From positions 1 through 9,869 of the forward strand of contig JADGNT010000117.1 of NCBI GenBank assembly GCA_017883345.1: a stretch of 9,869 nucleotides of DNA, given 5' to 3'. Made by a program: the position numbers and the translations under genes. How positions within the stretch are numbered: the stretch's first letter is position 1; each line of letters starts with the position of its first letter. Shown in pieces: positions 5,788 through 9,869 of this stretch. The notes below the pieces were generated by a model. The model saw only the letters and a program-made list of their open reading frames with translations. It was not told the DNA's origin and made no database searches. The stretch is from Candidatus Solibacter sp. GTDB taxonomy: Bacteria > Acidobacteriota > Terriglobia > Bryobacterales > Bryobacteraceae.

Positions 5788-6849
5788 TCAAACCCGTGCG
5801 ACCTCCTCTAAAACGTCCGCGGCGCGCCGGGCGGCGCCGGGTTTGGCGAACTGCCGGGCGGCTTCGCCCATGGGACCCAGTTCCGCGATAATTCGGCTGA
5901 CAGTTTCGAACAGCTTTTCCCCGGTCATCTCGGCATCGCGCACCAGGCGCGATGCGCCGCCGCGCTCCATGGCCTGGGCATTACGGGTCTGGTGATTGTC
6001 GGCGGCGTAGGGGAACGGGACGAGAATCGAAGGCCTGCCGGCGGCGGCGAGTTCGCTGACGGCTCCGGCGCCGGAGCGGCAGATCACCAGATCGGCGGCG
6101 GCGAAGGCGGCTGGCATGTCGGCGAGGAAGGCCACGATTTCGCCCTCGATGCCCGACAAAGCGAAGGCATCGCGGATTTCGCCGAAGCCGGCGGCGCCGG
6201 TCTGGTGGGTGATGCGGATCGGGAAGCCGGCCTTGACGAACAACGGCCAACTCCGCAGCGCGGCGTGGTTCAGCGTGCGCGATCCCTGGCTGCCGCCGGT
6301 GATCAGCAACTGAAGCAGGGGCCCGCGCACCTTGGGCTGGATGCGGAAGAACTCTTCGCGCACCGGAAGTCCCGTGACTTCGGTGCGGCCGCGGGGGAAG
6401 AAGGCGGCGGTCTCGGGGAAGGAGACCAGGGCGCGCGCGACAAGCCTGGAGATGGAGCGGTTGGTGAATCCCGGTACGGCGTTCGGCTCCATCACGACGA
6501 CTGGAACGCGGCGCAGGATGGCGGCCAGGACGGGCGGTCCGGCGGCGTAGCCGCCCATGCTGAAGACGGCGGCGGCGCCGCGGACACATCGATCGCTACT
6601 CACCGTGGCGATGGGTAGACGGCCGAGCGTGACGATGGTCTGGCGCACGCCGACGCGGTTGAGTCCGCCAATTTGGATTTTTTGCAGCTCGAACCCCGCA
6701 GCGGGGACCAGTTTGGCTTCCATGCCGAACTCGGTACCGACAAAACAGACGTTGTGGCCGCGGGTGCGCAGTTCGCGAGCTACGGCGAGCCCGGGGATGA
6801 CGTGCCCGCCAGTGCCGCCGCCGGCCATCAGAAAACTGCGCTCCTTCAT
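5788..6849 (-). CDS. murG: Lipid II synthase MurG
   Basis: This encodes a 353-residue GT28/GT-B glycosyltransferase at the inner face of the membrane. It transfers GlcNAc from UDP-GlcNAc to lipid I, giving lipid II. The N-terminal glycine loop GGGTGGHVIPG (10-20) carries His16; SMGGYAAGPP (97-106), EPNAVPGFTN with Asn123 (121-130) and LPVR with Arg164 (161-164) build the acceptor side. TGGSQGS (185-190) and the C-terminal ICRSGAGAVSELAAAGRPSI region (256-275) with DNHQ (284-287) form the UDP-GlcNAc site. Length is normal for the family. Residues 82-91 (TVSSDRCVRG), just before the second glycine loop, look shorter and less typical than in relatives I remember. Only a weak GAG lies about 10 nt before the ATG, and the 107-nt gap to ftsW is the largest in the operon. 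Confidence 0.97.
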   Translation of the reverse strand: MKERSFLMAGGGTGGHVIPGLAVARELRTRGHNVCFVGTEFGMEAKLVPAAGFELQKIQIGGLNRVGVRQTIVTLGRLPIATVSSDRCVRGAAAVFSMGGYAAGPPVLAAILRRVPVVVMEPNAVPGFTNRSISRLVARALVSFPETAAFFPRGRTEVTGLPVREEFFRIQPKVRGPLLQLLITGGSQGSRTLNHAALRSWPLFVKAGFPIRITHQTGAAGFGEIRDAFALSGIEGEIVAFLADMPAAFAAADLVICRSGAGAVSELAAAGRPSILVPFPYAADNHQTRNAQAMERGGASRLVRDAEMTGEKLFETVSRIIAELGPMGEAARQFAKPGAARRAADVLEEVARV

Positions 6850-6898
6850 TTAGGGTCTCGAACCATACGGGGAAGCCCATTCAACGCAGAGAAGACAT

Positions 6899-6964
6899 GC
6901 CCCCAGGAATGGGGGCGGCCCAGAGGGCACCCCAGCCTGAAAGGCTACGCTACGGGTCATCCCG
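6899..6964. repeat. Hairpin-rich intergenic element between ftsW and murG
   Basis: The 6850-6956 gap, read between the ftsW stop and murG start, has no coding signal. It contains a perfect 7-bp hairpin GCCCCCA/TGGGGGC with a GGAA tetraloop (6899-6916), GCCC/GGGC around AGA (6918-6928), AGCCT/AGGCT around GAA (6934-6946), and CGGG/CCCG around TCAT (6953-6964), the last reaching into the ftsW stop region. The stretch 6914-6933 shares GGCGG...CCCAGAGGG(C/T)ACCCC with the post-ftsZ hairpin cluster. No T run follows on the minus strand, so it does not look like a normal terminator. From memory, short CCTGAAAGG-type hairpins are common between genes in some Acidobacteria; this was not checked. Confidence 0.6.
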
Positions 6965-8105
6965 CGTGCTCGCTGACGTTCATCAGCATTCCGAGGCTCG
7001 CCAGGGTGCTGACCAGGCTGCTGCCGCCGTAGCTGATCATGGGGAGCGGGATGCCTTTGGTGGGCATCATCCCCAACACCACGCTCATGTGCATGAAGCC
7101 CTGGACTACCACGACCACGGTCAGGCCCAGGGCGAGATAGCGTCCGAAATCGTCGTTGATGCGCAGGGTGGCGCGGATGCCGCGCCAGAAAATCACGGCG
7201 AAACCGAGCAGCAGTCCGACGGAGCCGATCATGCCCAACTCTTCGCCGGCCACCGCGTAAATGAAATCCTTGTGGGCTTCGGGGAGGTAGAGGAGTTTCT
7301 GGCGGCCGCCCATGAAGCCGAGGCCGAAGGGGCCGCCGGCGCCGACGGCGATCTTGGATTGCTCGAGCTGGTAGTTGGTGTCCCGGGTGACCAACGATTC
7401 CTGGAGCCGGGCTTTGATGGTGCCCTTCTTATCGAATTTCTCAATGATCTTGAACTGCGGGTCGAAGAACATCACAACGCGGGCCAGACGGTAGGTTTTG
7501 GAGAAGACGAAGAATACCAGGCCTATCATGGCCAGCGCGCCGACGATGGCGCAGTAGCGTTTCTCCAATCCGGCGACGAAGAAGACCAGCCCCGCGGCGG
7601 CGCCCAGCACGATGGCGGTACCGAGATCGGCCACCACCACCGCCAGGATGACGAGGCCGACGGCCATGGCGGCGGGCACCAGAGTGTAGCGCGGGTTGTT
7701 GATGGCGCGCCCGCGCCAGGTGACGAAGAACGCCAGGAAGATTACCAGCGCCGGCTTGGCGAGCTCCGACGGCTGCACGCCCACCGGTCCGCCGAGGCGG
7801 AGCCAGCGATGATTGCCGGGGTCGGCGAAGTAGACGGCGACCAGCAGGAAGAGGGCCACGCTGATCGCGCTCAGGGCAACGGCGGGGTTCTGCAGCTTGC
7901 GGTAGTGGGTGCTCTTGAGGGCCATCATGAGGATCAGGGCGATTACGGCCCACGCGGCCTGCCGTTGCACGAAGTGCCATGCGGAGTGGTTGGGGCCCAT
8001 CTGGGCCATGATCGCCGATGCGCTGTAGACAATCAGCACGCCGGAAAACACCATGGTCAGCACGGTGAAGAAAAGGATCCAATCGGTTTTGAGTCTCTGG
8101 GCCAT
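6957..8105 (-). CDS. ftsW: Septal peptidoglycan glycosyltransferase FtsW (SEDS family)
   Basis: This encodes a 382-residue polytopic membrane protein that polymerises lipid II at the division septum together with its partner transpeptidase FtsI. About ten hydrophobic segments can be counted. Family motifs are RWLRLGGPVGVQPSELAKP (100-118), LPEAHKDFIYAVAGEELG (274-291), in which Asp280 matches the catalytic aspartate of SEDS enzymes, and PTKGIPLPMISYGGSS (348-363). Between DP (215-216) and YQ (245-246) lie 28 residues rich in Lys, Ile and Glu, where E. coli FtsW has about 8; this lengthens the large periplasmic loop that precedes the catalytic segment. FtsW rather than RodA is favoured by the operon. 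The ATG follows the murD stop by one base (TGA-C-ATG) with only a weak purine-rich site upstream, so coupling is likely. Confidence 0.96.
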   Translation of the reverse strand: MAQRLKTDWILFFTVLTMVFSGVLIVYSASAIMAQMGPNHSAWHFVQRQAAWAVIALILMMALKSTHYRKLQNPAVALSAISVALFLLVAVYFADPGNHRWLRLGGPVGVQPSELAKPALVIFLAFFVTWRGRAINNPRYTLVPAAMAVGLVILAVVVADLGTAIVLGAAAGLVFFVAGLEKRYCAIVGALAMIGLVFFVFSKTYRLARVVMFFDPQFKIIEKFDKKGTIKARLQESLVTRDTNYQLEQSKIAVGAGGPFGLGFMGGRQKLLYLPEAHKDFIYAVAGEELGMIGSVGLLLGFAVIFWRGIRATLRINDDFGRYLALGLTVVVVVQGFMHMSVVLGMMPTKGIPLPMISYGGSSLVSTLASLGMLMNVSEHAG

Positions 8106-8106
8106 G

Positions 8107-9435
8107 TCAATCTTTCGCTTGCAGTTGGTTCACAATCTGTTTGAAGAACTGGCCACGGTGTTCGTAGCTCCGGAACTGGTCGAAGCTGGCGCAGGCGGGC
8201 GCCAGCAACACGGTGTCGCCGGGCACGGCGTGCGCGTAGGCATGGGCGACGGCCGCTTCGATGGTCTTGGCGGGGACCAGCGGGACGGCGCCCTGAAGCT
8301 GGTCGGCGATCTTGGGCGCGGCGGCTCCAATCAGCAGGGCGGCGTGCGCCTTGGCGGCCAGCGGGGCACGTAACCCGGTGTATTCCAGACCCTTGTCTTT
8401 GCCGCCTAGGATCACCCAGAGGCCGCCGGAAAAGGCGTCCACGGCTTTGAGCGTGGCATCCACGCTGGTGGCTTTGGAATCGTTATAGAACTCCACGCCG
8501 CTGACGGAGCGCACGAATTCCAGGCGGTGCTCGACCGCGCGGAAGCTGCGGACAGCGGCGGCAATGGCTGCCGGAGAGACGCCGGCGCGGGCGGCCGCGA
8601 TGGACGCGGCGAGCACGTTTTCGGCATTGTGACGGCCCCGGATGGGGATCTCGCCGGCTGGCATGAGGAGCTTGCCGTCGAGCATGAGTTGGTCGCCAGA
8701 GAGCGTGGCGCCGGGCTCCACCTTCCGGCGGCTGCTGAACCACTGCGGCGCGCCAGCGCTGCGCGCCGCGTAGGCCACGCAGACGGCATCGTCGGCATTG
8801 AGGACCGCGTAGTCGCCCGCGCGTTGGGTTGCAAAGAGGCGGCCCTTGGCGGCGGCGTAGTTCTCGAAGGTGTGGTGGCGGTCCAGGTGGTTTTGCGTGA
8901 CGTTGAGCGCGAGAGCGATGTGCGCGCGAAATTCGAAGATGGTCTCCAGTTGGAAGCTGGAGAGTTCCAGCACGTTCCAGCCACCCTCGCGGGAAGTGTC
9001 GAGCATGGCGGTGACGGGCAGGCCGATGTTGCCGCCCACCTGAACGGGGACGCCGCTTTCGCGGAGGATGTGGCCGATCAGGCTGGTGGTGGTGGTCTTG
9101 CCGTTGGAGCCGGTGATGCCGATGGTGCGGCCCTTCAGAAAGGGCGCGGCGAGTTCGACTTCGCCGATGACGGGCACGCCGCGCCGCCGCGCCGCCTCTA
9201 GCGGCGCGAGATCGGCGGGAACATCGGGAGAGAGCACGATGATGTCGGCGGACTGGAAGACCGCCGGGTTCTGTTGGGCGAAGGGGATGTTGAGTTCTCT
9301 GACGCCGGGAAGCTCGTCGAGCGGCTTCAGGTCGGTGGCGCGCACCACCGCGCCCTCGCGGGCGAGCAACGCCGCCGAAGCCACGCCGGACTTCTTCATG
9401 CCGACTACCAACGCCTGTATGCCTTTGAGGTTCAT
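8107..9435 (-). CDS. murD: UDP-N-acetylmuramoyl-L-alanine--D-glutamate ligase MurD
   Basis: This encodes a 442-residue cytoplasmic ATP-dependent ligase that adds D-glutamate to UDP-MurNAc-L-Ala. The UDP-binding N-terminal domain starts with [14 protein letters not shown] (8-21). The central domain has the P-loop [12 protein letters not shown] (106-117), LELSSFQLE (156-164), [10 protein letters not shown] (178-187) and YAAAKGRLF (193-201), where Lys198 aligns with the carbamylated lysine of E. coli MurD. The C-terminal domain carries [10 protein letters not shown] (268-277), YNDSKATS (317-324), GGKDKGL (344-350) and [18 protein letters not shown] (411-428). Everything expected is present and length is typical. 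Its ATG overlaps the mraY stop (ATGA) and there is no clear Shine-Dalgarno, which points to translational coupling. ftsW follows after one base. Confidence 0.97.
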   Translation of the reverse strand: MNLKGIQALVVGMKKSGVASAALLAREGAVVRATDLKPLDELPGVRELNIPFAQQNPAVFQSADIIVLSPDVPADLAPLEAARRRGVPVIGEVELAAPFLKGRTIGITGSNGKTTTTSLIGHILRESGVPVQVGGNIGLPVTAMLDTSREGGWNVLELSSFQLETIFEFRAHIALALNVTQNHLDRHHTFENYAAAKGRLFATQRAGDYAVLNADDAVCVAYAARSAGAPQWFSSRRKVEPGATLSGDQLMLDGKLLMPAGEIPIRGRHNAENVLAASIAAARAGVSPAAIAAAVRSFRAVEHRLEFVRSVSGVEFYNDSKATSVDATLKAVDAFSGGLWVILGGKDKGLEYTGLRAPLAAKAHAALLIGAAAPKIADQLQGAVPLVPAKTIEAAVAHAYAHAVPGDTVLLAPACASFDQFRSYEHRGQFFKQIVNQLQAKD

Positions 9436-9869
9436 CGGAGTTTCAGCGTAGTCAGCGCGAACAGGGCCAGCACCAACCCCGCGATCCAGAAGCGCGCGAT
9501 GATTTTCGATTCGGTCCAGCCCAGCGCCTCGAAGTGATGGTGGAGCGGCGCCATTTTGAAAATGCGTTTGCCGTGGCGCAGCTTGTAACTGCCCACCTGC
9601 AGGATGACGGATACGGCTTCCACAATAAAGATGCCGCCGATGAAAAGCAGCAGGACTTCCTGCTTGATCAGCACGGCAACCACGGCCATGGCGCCGCCAA
9701 GGCCAAGGGAACCGACGTCGCCCATGAAGATGTCGGCGGGATGCGCGTTGTACCAGAGGAAGCCGAGGCTGGCCCCGGTCATGGAGCCGCAGAAGATGGT
9801 GAGTTCGCTGGTGCGCGGATTGCGCGCCAGTTGCAGGTACTCGGCAAGCTGCGCGTGGCCGCCGGCGTA
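9432..9869 (-). CDS. mraY: Phospho-N-acetylmuramoyl-pentapeptide-transferase MraY, partial (5' end outside window)
   Basis: The C-terminal 145 residues of an integral membrane enzyme that joins UDP-MurNAc-pentapeptide to undecaprenyl phosphate, making lipid I. The frame is open to the right edge, so the N-terminal part, probably over 200 residues, lies outside. Visible landmarks are [19 protein letters not shown] (41-59 of the fragment) with the conserved catalytic-region Asp51, and the MraY-specific histidine motif APLHHHFE (107-114) with GW and KIIARFW after it. These follow the hydrophobic segments [18 protein letters not shown] and precede a final membrane helix ending TLKLR. The stop overlaps the murD start by 4 nt. 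Position directly before murD matches the usual dcw order; MurF, which commonly precedes it, would be beyond the edge. Confidence 0.96.
   Translation of the reverse strand, partial: YAGGHAQLAEYLQLARNPRTSELTIFCGSMTGASLGFLWYNAHPADIFMGDVGSLGLGGAMAVVAVLIKQEVLLLFIGGIFIVEAVSVILQVGSYKLRHGKRIFKMAPLHHHFEALGWTESKIIARFWIAGLVLALFALTTLKLR

Noticed and set aside
4659..5891. 410-codon plus-strand open frame across murC
   Set aside because: Antisense shadow of murC with repetitive Gly/Ala/Asp/His composition and no ribosome binding site; MurC motifs on the other strand are unambiguous.
6897..8144. 415-codon plus-strand open frame across ftsW
   Set aside because: Its composition (His, Asp, Glu, Gly) is the complement of membrane-helix codons, and it covers ftsW exactly; no family features.
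1..9869. CRISPR arrays, tRNA or rRNA genes, insertion sequences
   Set aside because: No regularly spaced repeats, no cloverleaf or rRNA-like sequence and no transposase or terminal repeats were seen on reading both strands.

Overview
The window is high-GC DNA. About 8.7 kb of it (1135 to 9869) is the 3' part of a division and cell wall (dcw) operon, read entirely on the minus strand. In transcription order the genes are mraY (5' end outside the window), murD, ftsW, murG, murC, ftsQ, ftsA and ftsZ. Most junctions are overlaps or gaps of 1 to 55 nt, so this looks like one co-transcribed, translationally coupled unit. It covers the membrane steps of lipid II synthesis (MraY, MurG), cytoplasmic UDP-MurNAc-peptide assembly (MurC, MurD), the septal glycosyltransferase (FtsW) and the core of the divisome (FtsQ, FtsA, FtsZ). 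murB and ddl, which often lie between murC and ftsQ, are absent here.

Gene order, GC content and general protein style fit Acidobacteriota, perhaps the Solibacter/Bryobacter side. That placement is inferred from memory of similar clusters and was not tested by a search.

The only long gap inside the operon is the 107 nt between ftsW and murG. It holds a run of small perfect hairpins. Part of it, a GGCGG...CCCAGAGGG(T/C)ACCCC motif, recurs downstream of ftsZ, and an inverted near-copy lies inside the ftsZ C-terminal linker. The roughly 200 nt after the ftsZ stop hold four consecutive hairpins; the one nearest ftsZ is followed by a short T run on the minus strand and is the likely operon terminator.

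The left 0.93 kb is an accessory patch. It contains a HicB-type antitoxin gene overlapping a HicA-type toxin gene that runs off the left edge, a degenerate HNH nuclease fragment on the plus strand, and the C-terminal half of a VapC/PIN toxin that has lost one catalytic aspartate. It reads as a small graveyard of toxin-antitoxin and nuclease genes next to the conserved cluster, with hicBA the only unit that still looks intact as far as it can be seen.

I found no convincing undescribed system. The points most worth checking are the shared hairpin repeats, including the copy inside ftsZ, the 20-residue insertion in FtsW near its active site, and the altered nucleotide-binding motifs of FtsA.
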